Source: Blepharisma stoltei (lineage: Eukaryota > Ciliophora > Heterotrichea > Heterotrichida > Blepharismidae). From it: 64,000 nucleotides of DNA. Location of the stretch: NCBI GenBank assembly GCA_914767885.1, contig CAJZBQ010000033.1, positions 496,001 to 560,000 of the forward strand, in the 5' to 3' direction. Position numbers and translations under genes: made by a program. Positions within the stretch are counted from its first letter, which is position 1; each line of letters opens with the position of its first letter. A model generated the notes under the pieces. It was not told the origin of the DNA. It saw nothing but the letters and a program-made list of their open reading frames with translations, and searched no databases. Positions 22,427 to 32,800 of this stretch are shown one piece after another.

Positions 22427-23482
22427 ATGGAGTCAAGCAATACTCTAAAGCTGAATTCAGAAGCAACTGAATTTGTACCCGGAGGAAATCCTCCCCCATC
22501 CACCCAGCCAGTTCCTCCAGTTGAAGCTGTGCCATCCCCAGAAGCTCAAGTATCAGACTCTTTAGCAAATGAGCATTATAAATACGATGACAGGATCTTC
22601 CAAGGCAAATACGGCAACATAAATGTGCTCACAAAAACACAGCTTCTGTGCTTCAATCCAGCTGAAGAGAAATGGTACATCCATTCTACAATTTCTGAAA
22701 GTAAAATTATCAAACCTGAAAAATATTGCAGCATTTGTATGATAGATGGAACAACCTTCGTCATGACAGGTGGACTATGCAAAGGAGTAGCTCAATGTAC
22801 AGCAACCAAAGTCCAAATCAGCACAAGTTATGAAGGAGGCAGAATTGAAGAAGTCACTCCATATACAAGGCTTGTAGAAGGTCGATATCTCCATTCTTCA
22901 GTCGTCTATAAAGGCACACTTTATATTTTGGGAGGCCAATCCTCGCCATCTGTGTTTTTAAACACTGTTGAAAGCTATAAAGAAAATATCTGGCAAATCA
23001 TGCCCCCTATGAACAAAGCTAGGTCAACATTTACAGCTTTTGCCTCACATAATGGAATTTACGTAGCAGGAGGCTTTGAAGGAGCCAATCTATTATCTGG
23101 AGGAATTGAGAAATTCACAGATGAATTGAACCGCTGGGATTTAATTAATACAGAAATTCCGATGCTTGCTGGAATGACCCTGACTTCATGTGATAACTTT
23201 AATACAGGAGTTCTTTTATTCGGAGGAAGTGATGGTAATGAAATATCAAATAGAATAGTCGAATTCAATACAGAAACCAATGCACAAAGGGTAAGAGAAC
23301 AAACACTAGTTTTCCCAAGGGCAAGAGCTTTGGCTTATAAGAAATATGACAAAATCTGGATCTTCGGAGGAGGGGTCAATGTTGGTGAAGAATTTGATAA
23401 AACAGTTGTGAAAGCACTGGAATATGGAATCCCTATCAACACTTATGAGCAGCTCTCAGCACCTTTCTTCATCAAGAATTAG
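22427..23482 (+). CDS. Kelch-repeat protein with N-terminal PAM2-like motif
   Basis: 351 residues, uninterrupted, no TGA codons. Residues about 6-17 (TLKLNSEATEFVPG) fit the PAM2 consensus (LNxxAxEFxP) that binds the MLLE domain of poly(A)-binding protein. A Pro-rich linker follows. From about residue 55 there are kelch blades with the GG doublet and spaced aromatic residues (LYILGGQ, IYVAGGFEG, VLLFGGSDG, IWIFGGG), about five to six blades, suggesting a beta-propeller. PAM2 plus kelch is not a combination I know as a standard family. An adaptor linking PABP/mRNA to another partner is an inference. Confidence 0.88.
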   Translation: MESSNTLKLNSEATEFVPGGNPPPSTQPVPPVEAVPSPEAQVSDSLANEHYKYDDRIFQGKYGNINVLTKTQLLCFNPAEEKWYIHSTISESKIIKPEKYCSICMIDGTTFVMTGGLCKGVAQCTATKVQISTSYEGGRIEEVTPYTRLVEGRYLHSSVVYKGTLYILGGQSSPSVFLNTVESYKENIWQIMPPMNKARSTFTAFASHNGIYVAGGFEGANLLSGGIEKFTDELNRWDLINTEIPMLAGMTLTSCDNFNTGVLLFGGSDGNEISNRIVEFNTETNAQRVREQTLVFPRARALAYKKYDKIWIFGGGVNVGEEFDKTVVKALEYGIPINTYEQLSAPFFIKN

Positions 23483-23488
23483 AAAGCT

Positions 23489-23879
23489 TACTCCCCCCCC
23501 CCCCTCCTCCGTGAGCGAACAAAAAAATTTTGTTCGCTCACGGAGGGGGGGTTAATTTTTTTTTTTAAAAAAAATTTATATATAAATTTTATAAAAAATA
23601 TTTTTTTCGAAATTTAAAAAAATCCTAATTTGCAAAAATTGGGAAGCAAATATTAATTTAATTTGCAAAATTTATGTTTTAAAACGCAATTTGTTTAAAA
23701 TTAAACAGAATTAGCTCTAGATTTCATTATACTAATTATCACTTATATATCAAAAATTTTTTTCCATTAAATTTTTTCTATTAAAAAAAATTTTTGTTCA
23801 CTCACGGAGGGTGGGTTTTTGGTCAAAAAATGGCGATTTTTCTAATGGTTTTGTTCGCTCACGGGGGGGGGGGGGGAGT
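23489..23879. mobile_element. TA-bounded type 1 MITE after the kelch gene
   Basis: 391 bp, 6 bp after the kelch stop. Begins TACTCCCCCCCCCCTCC and ends GGGGGGGAGT before TA 23880-23881, with inner GTTCGCTCACGGAGG inverted copies. It is in reverse orientation relative to the copy at 45524. Confidence 0.87.
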
Positions 23880-23921
23880 TAGTAAGTAATAGTTACAATT
23901 CTTATTAAAGTAGAAATAAAA

Positions 23922-24467
23922 ATGTTTTGCTGTATTCCATCTCCAGTGCCTGAAAATCCTTCCCCACAAGCAATCAAGCTTTTCCGCATACTAAAAGTGC
24001 TCGTGATCATTCAAGTCATGCTTGGGATCTTTAATATGTTTGTAGATATATGATCAGGTTTTCTTTTACTTATAGGAGCAAGCATTTTGTATATGATTAC
24101 CTGTTCGAGAAATTGATGCACATGCGTGTTTTATATTGTGCTTTGTATGATGGATATTATGACTTGTATAATGTTAGTCGGGGACTATTTTTGCGACCAT
24201 AGCAAGATTGAAGGAGATCATGGTGTTATGGTATTTTTCTCGATGATTAAATTTCCTTTTTACGCGATTTCTATATTCTATACATTTTTGAGCTACCGAG
24301 AGCTAAAAGGTTAGAAATATTTAGGGCTGTTTATTGAAGTTACAGAAGGAGGAGCGCTGGGAATGTCTCAGCTCAATATGCCAGTTCAAGCGTGGCAAAA
24401 TGCAAGAGATCAACCTAGGGCACCAGAGCAGCAACCATTCCAAGGTACTGGATACAGGCTTGGCTAA
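23922..24467 (+). CDS. Small four-helix membrane protein with C-terminal SHP-like box
   Basis: 176 residues: exons 23922-24309 and 24325-24467, with TGA Trp codons near 24053 and 24115. Four hydrophobic stretches (ILKVLVIIQVMLGIF, LLLIGASILYMI, FYIVLCMMDIMTCIML, VFFSMIKFPFYAISIFY) are preceded by a CC/Pro N-terminus. The tail is hydrophilic and ends FQGTGYRLG, which resembles the SHP box (FxGxGxxLG) by which Derlins, Ufd1 and p47 bind Cdc48/p97. Whether it works with p97 in membrane protein extraction is an inference from this motif alone. The first half has no family I recognise. Confidence 0.8.
24310..24324 (+). other. 15-nt intron (small membrane protein gene)
   Basis: The intron is GTTAGAAATATTTAG. 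Removal avoids a TAG and adds the 48-residue hydrophilic tail. Confidence 0.85.
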
Positions 24468-24648
24468 ATTCACAGTTGTAATAGAATGATTAGTAAATTT
24501 CTCTAATCAGCGATTCTTAATTAAAAACCAATATGGAGAAGTCTATTTTTAGTCTGAAAATATATAATTATGCATTTATTTAAATGAAATTCTAAAATAT
24601 CTTAAAAATATAAAATATTCTAAAGATCATAAACTTTAGTAATTTAAT

Positions 24649-25532
24649 ATGGAAAGTGGTTGGGTCAGTACTTCAAGCACAGTTCTCAGTAGAGCACTTG
24701 AAGAAGTCAAAGATCTTGCAGGAAGAAGTGACTGGGGTGCAAGAGATCCTGAAGGCGGAGTTGAATATTCTGCTCGCCCTCATGATGATTACCCTATTGC
24801 AAGAGGTATCGGAGAGATTAATGCTCCTTTAGAAACTTGCGTCCAGTATTTCAGAAATCATAATAACAACAGCCAATGAAGTGAGACTCTAAAATCAATT
24901 ACAGTTCTTCAAGACACTGGAAACTTAAAGCTGCTCAAATCAATAATAAAAGCAAGATGGCCTATGAGTGATCGAGAACTTCTTTTCGCTCAACAAGAAT
25001 TTCCTGAAAATAGTGGGAATACAGTTTATGTCATTGAAAAAAGCGTAGAACTTGCTGAATACCCTCTTCAGAAAGGATATGTGAGAGCTCACTTGAATTT
25101 TAGCGGGTATATTTTTGAAAGGTTGGATTCGAATAGAACAAGAGTGACTTATATAGTACAATTCAATCCGGAAGGGATGGTACCTGGATTTGCTAGATAT
25201 GGATTAAAATGGCTATAATATGACTGCTCTCTTAGCACAATAGTCCAGACCGAGTTGGAGAAATCCAGAAGTCCATAGGCCACCACTCAAGAGTAGACTG
25301 TAAAGCTCCTGATTTCTAAGGCTTGTGGAAAGTAATATTGCAAAGCAGATAAAAAATTCCTTATCTGAGACCTTTAGCAACTGCATTATCAATGTGGCTA
25401 ACGTCGGCCTTTAACTAGCTAGAGCCTGGATTTGTAAGAGAGAAGATGCAGCTTCGTCATGCAGCCAGAATTGGTATTGCTAACTCAAGCTGATGAAATG
25501 CCAGACATATTTTGAAAAATCCATATTTATAA
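24649..25532 (+). CDS. START (StAR-related lipid transfer) domain protein
   Basis: Exonic parts 24649-25192 and 25435-25532 give 213 residues, about one START domain. Three TGA codons are read as Trp (one near 24877, two adjacent near 25490). Family features are the RGIGEINAPLETC segment, the YVIEKSVELAEYPLQKGYVRAHLNFSGYIFE strand region and the R-V-TYIVQFNPEGMVPGF strand leading into the lid helix. START domains bind one lipid or sterol in a helix-grip pocket; the ligand cannot be told. The insert at 25193 would truncate the C-terminal helix. Confidence 0.87.
25193..25434 (+). mobile_element. SINE-like insert, family C (shortened), in the START gene
   Basis: 242 bp flanked by CCTGGATTTG (25183-25192 and 25425-25434), no TA. 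AAAATGGC 13 bp in, then CTCTTAGCACAATAG and GTCCAGACC shared with 17221. The middle is deleted relative to that copy. Removal gives MVPGFVREKMQLRHAA in frame. Confidence 0.83.
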
Positions 25533-26362
25533 AACATTTTTTCTCAAAATGTTTAATCTGTATTTTTAATTAACTTTTAACATCAATATAATAATAAAAA
25601 TTCCTTAAAATTGAGTAAGAAAACATTTGGCTAATTAATTTACAATTAAAGTTATCAGTTTTAAATTTAAAATTAACGTTTATTTGTTTTTTTAAGAATA
25701 TAGAGCAGCTTTAGTATTATTCATAATAAAGAATTAGTAAAGAGGGCTTAAATTGTTTGATGATCTTTAACCACTAAAACAGTAATTTATTTTAAAATTT
25801 AAAGCAATTACTTATATTTTCATATTAATTATCCTTAAAGCGCAGCTTATTTTAATTAAATGCATTAAAATTATTATATTGCCGATAATTATTAATTCTA
25901 AAATATTGTTACTAAAATTGTTTCTGATATTTAATATTCAGAGTGATTCTAGTAATATAAAAATATCAAATAAGATCAGGAATTGAACTCAATTCTTAGA
26001 ACAAACAATCTTTTTTGGGTTAATTACTGATGCTAGTATAAATTTAACATTGAAATTATGTATTAAATTTTTTCAAAAATAAACAATTTATAAATAATTG
26101 ATAGAAAGTAAAGTTTTATAAGTAATAATGAAGATGCTTGCGATTTCATTATAATAAATATCAAGGTTTCTTAAATATTTTTTACACACTTATGAGGAGG
26201 ATGATATCTAAGAAATAGTTTTTATTCTAAAAGCTTTTCATACTCATGAAGAAAAATATAAAATTTATCAAAGCTAGAATAGCAATATATAATTCACCTT
26301 GAAAAGAGATAAATATAATTAATTCAAAATTCATTCAATTTGTAGATTTAAACTTAATCAAA
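25533..26362. other. AT-rich spacer
   Basis: About 830 bp between the START gene and a small ORF. No conserved coding frame, GC-rich insert or inverted termini recognised. Confidence 0.55.
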
Positions 26363-26665
26363 ATGAAGTTTTATAAAATGTCGTTGTTCTTATATGATGA
26401 GTCTCGATTTGGACCTGCAGGAATAATAACTGATGGAGGCGGATTTCCAGTCTCTTCACTTGGAAAAAGCTTTACAAGGCTTAGTAGAATCAGTGGCCAA
26501 GCTCCACCAAGAAATACCCTCTGTCTATTATCAGAAAATGTCTCTAATATCTGGCTTCCAGGCTGGGATTTAATGTGTAGAAGTGTCAGAAATAATATTA
26601 ACTTGGGAGGAGGTGTTTCTTGCATCAATTTAATGATTGGATTTGATCCTAGTACCTTAAGTTAA
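26363..26665 (+). CDS. Hypothetical 100-residue protein
   Basis: A single open frame from ATG to TAA with no TGA. Composition (GGGFPVSSLG, LGGGVSCINL; codons AGA and GGA) looks like real coding sequence and is clearly less AT-rich than its surroundings. Gly/Ser/Leu-rich, two Trp, no signal peptide. No family recognised. It may be a stand-alone small gene or one exon of a larger interrupted gene. Confidence 0.5.
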   Translation: MKFYKMSLFLYDESRFGPAGIITDGGGFPVSSLGKSFTRLSRISGQAPPRNTLCLLSENVSNIWLPGWDLMCRSVRNNINLGGGVSCINLMIGFDPSTLS

Positions 26666-27785
26666 ACAATCTTTCTATAAATGTTAAATTATATAGCTTT
26701 TTATGCGCTTTTTAATTTACACAAAACAGCTCTCGAATAATGATTAACCTTCTGTTTTTGATTAGAGAAAGGGACTTAACGTGCCGAATAAGTAGGGATA
26801 ACCAATAAAAATGCACAAAAAAAGAATTTGGCACACAAAATAATTCTAAATGGCTAGAAAACAAAACTGTGAAAAATGTTAAATCAAAAAATCTTAATAA
26901 GCCCAAAATATTCCCAATAAAATTTAATTTGATATGCCTAAATTTACGTGTCAACAACTTTTGGCTTTCTACATATTTTTCACGATCTATTAGGAATATA
27001 AAATTTTGTCATACCATTCTTTCTTGCAAAATTTTTTCATAAGCCTGAAAGTTTATTTTGTTAGAGTTCTGCAGGTTTTTGCGTATATCTAGTAAACTAT
27101 ATGTGTTTTCCTGCGTTAAATTGATAATTTAGGCAATTATGGGTGTTGTTTTCAGACTCTGCTAATTGTATATTTTTTATAGTTAAAAACAGCTAACTAT
27201 TAATTTACTTACTTTGCTTAATCAGCTATCGTAAAGCATTGACTTCGGGCAATGCAGCTTCGAGCACACATATTTATATATATCTATCATTATTTAGTCC
27301 TCTGAGTTTTCAATTAGAAATCCATTGTTCAACTAAGCCTGTATAAAGGCTAGTCTCACAATTAATTAAATAGTAAATATAGTTCTTATGTACTTGTTTA
27401 TGAAATATTAGCGCAGCAATGCTTGAAAACTCTTTTAAAATTTAAGCTTTATACTAACTACTTCATGCATTAAATCCTTACTCTTCTCAAATCTTTGAAG
27501 TATTGATTAAGGAAGTGATTGCTAGTTCCTTTAGCATGAAAACCTTATCAAAGATGAAACTATGCTACTTAATTTTATTTGGAAAGTATTTTGCGTCGCT
27601 ATTTACATATACTTAATAGCTTAATTCTATTTTAGAGTATGAATTAACTGCGATCGTTAATTATTTATTTACGCGGTATATCCATTGAAAAAGATAGACT
27701 AATTTTTCTCATCCATTTTATTCAAATTCCCTTTTAAATCTAATTTATCTCCAGTCACGAAAATTAGATTAAATAGAAACTTCAC
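26666..27785. other. AT-rich spacer, no feature recognised
   Basis: About 1.1 kb. A minus-strand frame at 26712-26957 is rich in Phe/Leu from A/T runs and is not credible. No GC-rich insert or inverted ends seen. Confidence 0.55.
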
Positions 27786-30479
27786 ATGGTGAATTCGCTT
27801 TTAAGCACCCTTTCTGTATTACAAGTATCAATTTCAAAAAATGACTACAATCATTCTTCCCTTATGTCCCTTATCGAGAATGCTGCAACTGAAGCAATCC
27901 CAGAAAACCCTTCAAAAGTTGCAGTAGACTTGTCATTTCTTGAAGAAATAGCAAACTTAGTCAGCAAGCTGTCCTCTGAAGATTTAATCCTCCATGATTA
28001 CTTGGCAGTAATTGAAAGTGGCATCCATAAATTTGTTCGATATTGGAAAGGTGTATCAGACTTGCAAAACGACTTGGTTTCAATTAAAGAAATTCTTGTC
28101 AGAAACTCAAAAACAATCAATTCTCAGATGAAAAGGGTTGCAAGGATCCTCAAAGACTATAGAGACCGATGCAGGGTTTCCTTTTTGGAATATCTAAAAT
28201 TCCTTGATTTAGAACTTCGAAGAATTCTAAAGCCTTTAGTTCCCACAAGTACTGTAGTAGAGCAGGTCAAATTTCCACTCATAAATGATAATGCAAGTTT
28301 AAGAAGTTCTGTCGCTGTGTCTCAGCCAGAATCTGCAAGGGAATCTATACCCCATCAGAGCCCAAGGGAAGATTTAGAAACTTTGAATACCCAAAATACA
28401 TCTGAACATACAATAGAGAAGCTAAATAATCATGTACATATGCTAGTCAGTACATTAGAAATTAAATTAAATTAAAATTCTTAACGTATTCCAGATTTGA
28501 TACATCCGCGCCTTTTGACCAGCACCAACCCTGGTTGCGGGCGAAAATTCAGCCGCTATTGGAACAGTGGCCTTCTCTATGAGCAGGGCTTGCGATGTGA
28601 CCTCTAACAGTGTCGACGGTAAGAAAGACGCCCTGTCAGTACGCTATAGGGGGCGGAGGTAAAGGTTAGCCCCATACCTACTGTCAGCTACCTTCGGAGG
28701 AGGTGACACCCAAGAAAAAAAGAACACAGTGCTGCGGAACCGGCAGGGAAAGAGCCCGTGGCCCAAAATCAGCTGACTCCCAAGGTTTACCCATCCCATA
28801 CGGCAGCGATTACGCATACTAAGGGTTAGAATTAAAGGGCTGAACCTTGGTTAAGGCTATAAAACCATTTTGGCGCCCAAAGTGGTGCGACCTCTGCAAG
28901 GGCATATTAGTCACCACTACCATATTAATTATAGCACATTAGAAAGGGTAGCAAAAGATCTTATACAAGTTGTAGCAGAGTCTGATAGACAATATTATGA
29001 GCTTTTAAATAAAATTGAAGTCTACTCGAGGCCGCCTACTCCATTAGCTGCACCTTTGCCCGAATATTTTTGTTTCGATACAGAGGATTCTAATCAGAAC
29101 TTAAGGCCAGAAAAACAAATTTTTCCGAAGAAAACCAAGGCAAAATGAAGGGAAAGGCTAAAATTGCTATATAAAAATAAAGAAATTGATGAAAATGTAT
29201 ATACAAAGCTGCTTAAAAAAATTAATTTATTTGATGATAATGATGCAAAAGTAGATTTAGAAGAACTATTCAAAGACACTGATCTTTCTATGGATGTCAG
29301 AGAAGATGCAGCGTTTTGCTTACTCCCCCTCTATTAGCGAACAAAAAACCTTTGTTCGGAGGGGAGTTTAATTTTTTTTGTTCAAATTTAAAAAAAATCC
29401 CAATTCTTAAAAATAGAAAGCAAATGTTAAAATTAATCAGAAATAGCTTGATATTTCATATATCAAAATATTATTTCATAAAAAAATTTTATATCAAAAA
29501 ACTTTTTGTTCGCTCATGGTGTTTTCCCCAAAAAAAATAGGGATTTTTTCCAAATCGACTTGTTCGCTCCGCAGGCGTATTAGTAAATACTTCCAAAATA
29601 CCTCAGCAAGATGTATCAATTGCTGATCTCATGCTAATAGAAGAAGATGCAAGAAGGTCTATTAGCAATGAAAGGATATCGGAAATAAATAAAATGGCAT
29701 TCAGATTTGGAGAAATTAGCTCTTCTAGCTTTATCTCCTTCATGGGATTTTATTTATGGTGTTGGGCTTAGGATAACTTCTTCACAGCAGCGGTTTAACT
29801 TTGGTCATAAGACAAGAGGCCTAAGGTTTTTCCTCTCAGCACACCCAATGAAGGCGACTCTCCGGTGGAGTACGAGCAGGAGCTGAGGAAATTTGAGAGA
29901 GAGCAACACCCACCGCGAGGCTTTCTAATCAGATGAAGGTGAAGCTTATTTAGGATTCTATCTGAAATACGGCATTATGTCGGAATAGCCGGTGTCATCA
30001 TCACTTTGGAGTTAAAAGGGTGGGCTGCAACTTACCTCCTACTAAGAGTGACGCATTAAACACTAAGTTAGTATAAGATATAAGAAAGGATACCAGAAAA
30101 TTTAAAACCAGAACCACCAAAAGAGCCAAAACCAAAAAATAGACCTGCTCATAAACTAGAAAAGCAAATTACAGAAGTGAAACAAAAGCCAACAAATCCA
30201 GTGTTTAGTGAACTCTCGCCGCATAGAGCAGAGAAACCATCGCCTGTGTCTAAAGCAAGCCAAATTAGAAGATCTGTGCCTGCTACTAAGCCTTATTCGA
30301 AATTTATTGCTCAAAAGCAGCACGAGAGTTCGTTTAGTAGTGATAGGAAAGATGTGAGAGTGAGATCCATTACACCAGTAGATAAGCCTAAGTTTAGGTT
30401 TGGAAGAAAAAGAAGAACGAAGACTCCTTCGGGTTCTATCCCATATTCACATTTGAATAGCTTCAGCGCTATACACTAA
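27786..30479 (+). CDS. Unrecognised protein reconstructed across three insertions
   Basis: Parts 27786-28461, 28946-29322, 29583-29678 and 30093-30479 join to exactly 511 codons plus stop. That closure across three independent removals is strong support for the model. The first 180 residues are helical (NSKTINSQMKRVARILKDYRDRC). The middle is Ser-rich, a region near 29000 holds SRPPTPLAAPLPEYF, and the last 120 residues are basic and disordered (KPEPPKEPKPKNRP; RFGRKRRTKTPSG). One TGA (about 29146) encodes Trp. No family recognised; the basic C-terminus could bind nucleic acid or microtubules, which is only a suggestion. Confidence 0.8.
28462..28945 (-). mobile_element. SINE-like insert in the 511-residue gene
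   Basis: 484 bp, GC-rich, flanked by ACATTAGAAA (28452-28461 and 28936-28945). On the minus strand the tail is AATTTAATTTAATTTC-like repeats. Removal joins MLVSTLE to RVAKDLIQ in frame. No second copy in the window. Confidence 0.84.
29321..29580. mobile_element. TA-bounded IES in the 511-residue gene
   Basis: 260 bp from TACTCCCCCTC to GCAGGCGTAT before TA 29581-29582. Contains TAGCGAACAAA/TTTGTTCGGAGGGGAG inverted ends. A shortened type 1 MITE with a decayed right terminus. Excision joins DAAFCL to VNTSKIP. Confidence 0.86.
29679..30092 (+). mobile_element. SINE-like insert, family E, in the 511-residue gene
   Basis: 414 bp flanked by GAAAGGATA (29670-29678 and 30084-30092). The 5' part begins AAATAAAATGGC and folds back on CATGGGATTTTATTTATGG near 29742. 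Removal joins ISNER to IPENLKPEPP in frame. Related to 31358 and 57497. Confidence 0.85.
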
Positions 30480-31009
30480 TGTTTTTATACTTTTGCTGAA
30501 ATTAAACATAAAATAAAATCATAAATAAATAAGATCATATTCTAAACATTAGGTAGTGGACTTTGAGTATTTGTATAGTATATTAGCTATAAAGCATTAA
30601 AATTGTGTATTTTCTTAATGAGACTCATCTAAATCAATTACAGGGCCTAAGATATCAAATTAAGCTTAATAATTGAAGCTATTTTGCTTTCAATAGAATT
30701 TTTTTGCCATTTTTGCTTTCTGCAAATTTTTGCATTAATGAATAAAAATAATCATGCCGGAATCCATAGAATATGAACAACCTCATAAGTAAAGCCAACT
30801 TTTTCTTAATTTAAAGCAATAGACTTTGATTACTTTCATCGAAACAAAAATGCTAAATTGCTTTTATTGACGTAAGCAATTGAAAATTAAATCTAAGCCT
30901 TGATGCCCTTGCATTGCACAGTCAAAATCAAAAGTAATCAAAGCTTAATTGATTGAAATGATTCATTATATCTGTATCTATATTGACTGAATAATTAAAA
31001 ATCAAAAAA
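30480..31009. other. AT-rich spacer with a small inverted repeat
   Basis: 530 bp. GACTTTGATTACTTT near 30825 pairs with AAAAGTAATCAAAG near 30930, a weak foldback that could be an old MITE. Otherwise nothing recognised. Confidence 0.45.
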
Positions 31010-32406
31010 ATGAAACCTGAAGAAATTCTCCCTGAACTCTTACTGAATAACACAACATATAAAATTTCAGCAGGAAGAAGGGCTAAAGCCGATGCCATTA
31101 TACGAGCACAATTTACATGCAGGAGAGGCTGTCCAAAAAAGGAATATTTAAGATGCAAGCTAATTAGAGGACACAAAAGACTTATGAGACAAATTAAGAA
31201 AAATATTAAGCCAGAAAAAACACTGAATAAATTTGATTCAAATAATCAAGTTGGTAGAGAAAACTGAAATCTACTGGTTCAATGCAGCATTGAATCTAGA
31301 GCCGAAATCGAAGCATGAAGCAAAACTGAAGCGGGACCACTGACTGATGGAAAAACCATAATAATAAAATGGCTATGCATGAAAATGGTTTGCTCTGTAA
31401 CTTTCCTCGTCCGCAAATTTTATTATAATCCTTTGGCTAAATTTCTTATAGCAGTTATACGATCCATTTTCATATGAAATTTCAAATTATGATTTGCTGC
31501 ACTAAAATCTGCGTTTTGAAACGTATATTTAGTTTCCACATACAAAATTCAAAATGGCATGCATATGCATGATAAGAAATAAATGATTATAGGATTGGCT
31601 TATCTGGAGCACCTTTATCTACAATACCAAATATGGCTTATCGAATAGGGTAAGACACTTGCCCAGAATTTTTAGGGCGCATAGGAATTTTGCCTCTTCA
31701 TACACCGAGGAGGGGACCTTAGATGGAGCACGCGCAGGAGTCAAGTGTGGAGTGAGACCAGCACGACCAGTGAAGGCTTTCTAGCCCTTTGGTGGTTCCT
31801 CTGGAATTCTTGCCGGACAAGATAGCCATCGGCATCACCAACTTGGAGTTAAAAGGTAGGCTTTGATATTAACCCCTGCGGAAGAGAGTATCACCTTAAA
31901 ATTTTGAGTAATCTAATTCTTAATTAACTGACGGGAAAAGCAAAAGAAAAGACAATGCTGATGATACCTGCAAGTCTTTTAACATGAAATTCTGTCAGTG
32001 ATATTTCAGTCCTCTCCCAATCAGAAAATCTTATTATTACTACACAGAATTATTATTCGCAGAGTTTAGTCCAGAAATTCTAAATGATAAGTTTGAGTTT
32101 AATTGCTGCAATGAAGATCAGCACAGTTTGGAATGCTATCAAAAATGAGCACATATGAAAAAGTATATTAATACGTTTTTGATTGAAGATCTGGAGCTCG
32201 AACCGTGGTTTCCTGACCGCCAGGTTGTGCCAAGGCTTCCAAATATTTTAGAGGGAAATATGTTTGAATTAATATACAATCAAATTAAATCGCTTTCAAA
32301 GCAAGAGAATTCTGATACTGCAATTTCTGATGAAGCTAAAACCATTTTTACACAAGATATATCAACTGTTGAAGAAGTCAAGCAAGCTTCTTCTAACATC
32401 CCTTAG
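31010..32406 (+). CDS. Unrecognised 270-residue protein
   Basis: Parts 31010-31357 and 31942-32406. TGA read as Trp occurs near 31265, 31316, 31992 and 32146. The N-terminal half is basic with CRRGCPKKEYLRCKLIRGHKR. The C-terminal half contains YYYYTELLFAEFSP, FNCCNEDQHSLECYQKW and an acidic end. Cysteines are numerous but not in a recognisable zinc pattern. The model depends on removal of a 584-bp insert whose duplicated target has diverged; both halves are in the same frame after removal. No family recognised. Confidence 0.68.
31358..31941 (+). mobile_element. SINE-like insert, family E, with diverged target duplication
   Basis: 584 bp. Flanks ACTGATGGAAAAACC (31343-31357) and ACTGACGGGAAAAGC (31927-31941) differ at three of 15 positions and lack TA. 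Contains ATAAAATGGC near the 5' end and TTGGAGTTAAAAGG near the 3' end, shared with 29679. The first 210 bp happen to be open in the upstream frame. Confidence 0.7.
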
Positions 32407-32460
32407 TGAGTAAGCAATATATGGGGAAGGAAAATCAGATGATTGGAAAATTAATATCGC

Positions 32461-32800
32461 CCCATACCCCTATACTAGATTTGTTTATCGAGCAAAATGT
32501 AAATGGATTGTTGAAAGACCAAGTCAAACTCTCTCAAAGGGATGATGGATCTTATAAAAGTGAGAGTTAAAATTGGAATACTAAAAATGGTTGGCAAGTG
32601 TGAAAAAAAGCTGATAAGCAAAACGCAATTTTTAAAACGTATTATTAAATTAATTTTAGATTTAAGATACCTTTTAGACTGGAGATGATAGATATCAAAC
32701 ATTATTATGAGTCATTAAGAACGACCAGCATTTAATATAAACTTTGGTTTTGATAGAGCAAATGATCATAAAGAAATTTGGTATTGTTTATTAAAAATTG
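32461..32800 (+). mobile_element. Partial family F IES/MITE
   Basis: Starts CCCATACCCCTATACTAGAT and continues with blocks found in the left arm of 15389-16257 (GTTGAAAGACCAAGTCAAA, AAAATGGTTGGCAAGTG, GATCATAAAGAAATTTGG). No matching right terminus was found, so the element is solo or decayed. Edges approximate. Confidence 0.65.

Noticed and set aside
26371-26628. Antisense frame opposite the 100-residue ORF
   Set aside because: The sense frame has the better codon composition and an ATG start; the antisense is a shadow.
28462-28945. GC-rich blocks as rRNA or tRNA gene fragments or bacterial contamination
   Set aside because: No rRNA or complete tRNA structure recognised; they are dispersed, flanked by target duplications and inserted in ciliate exons.
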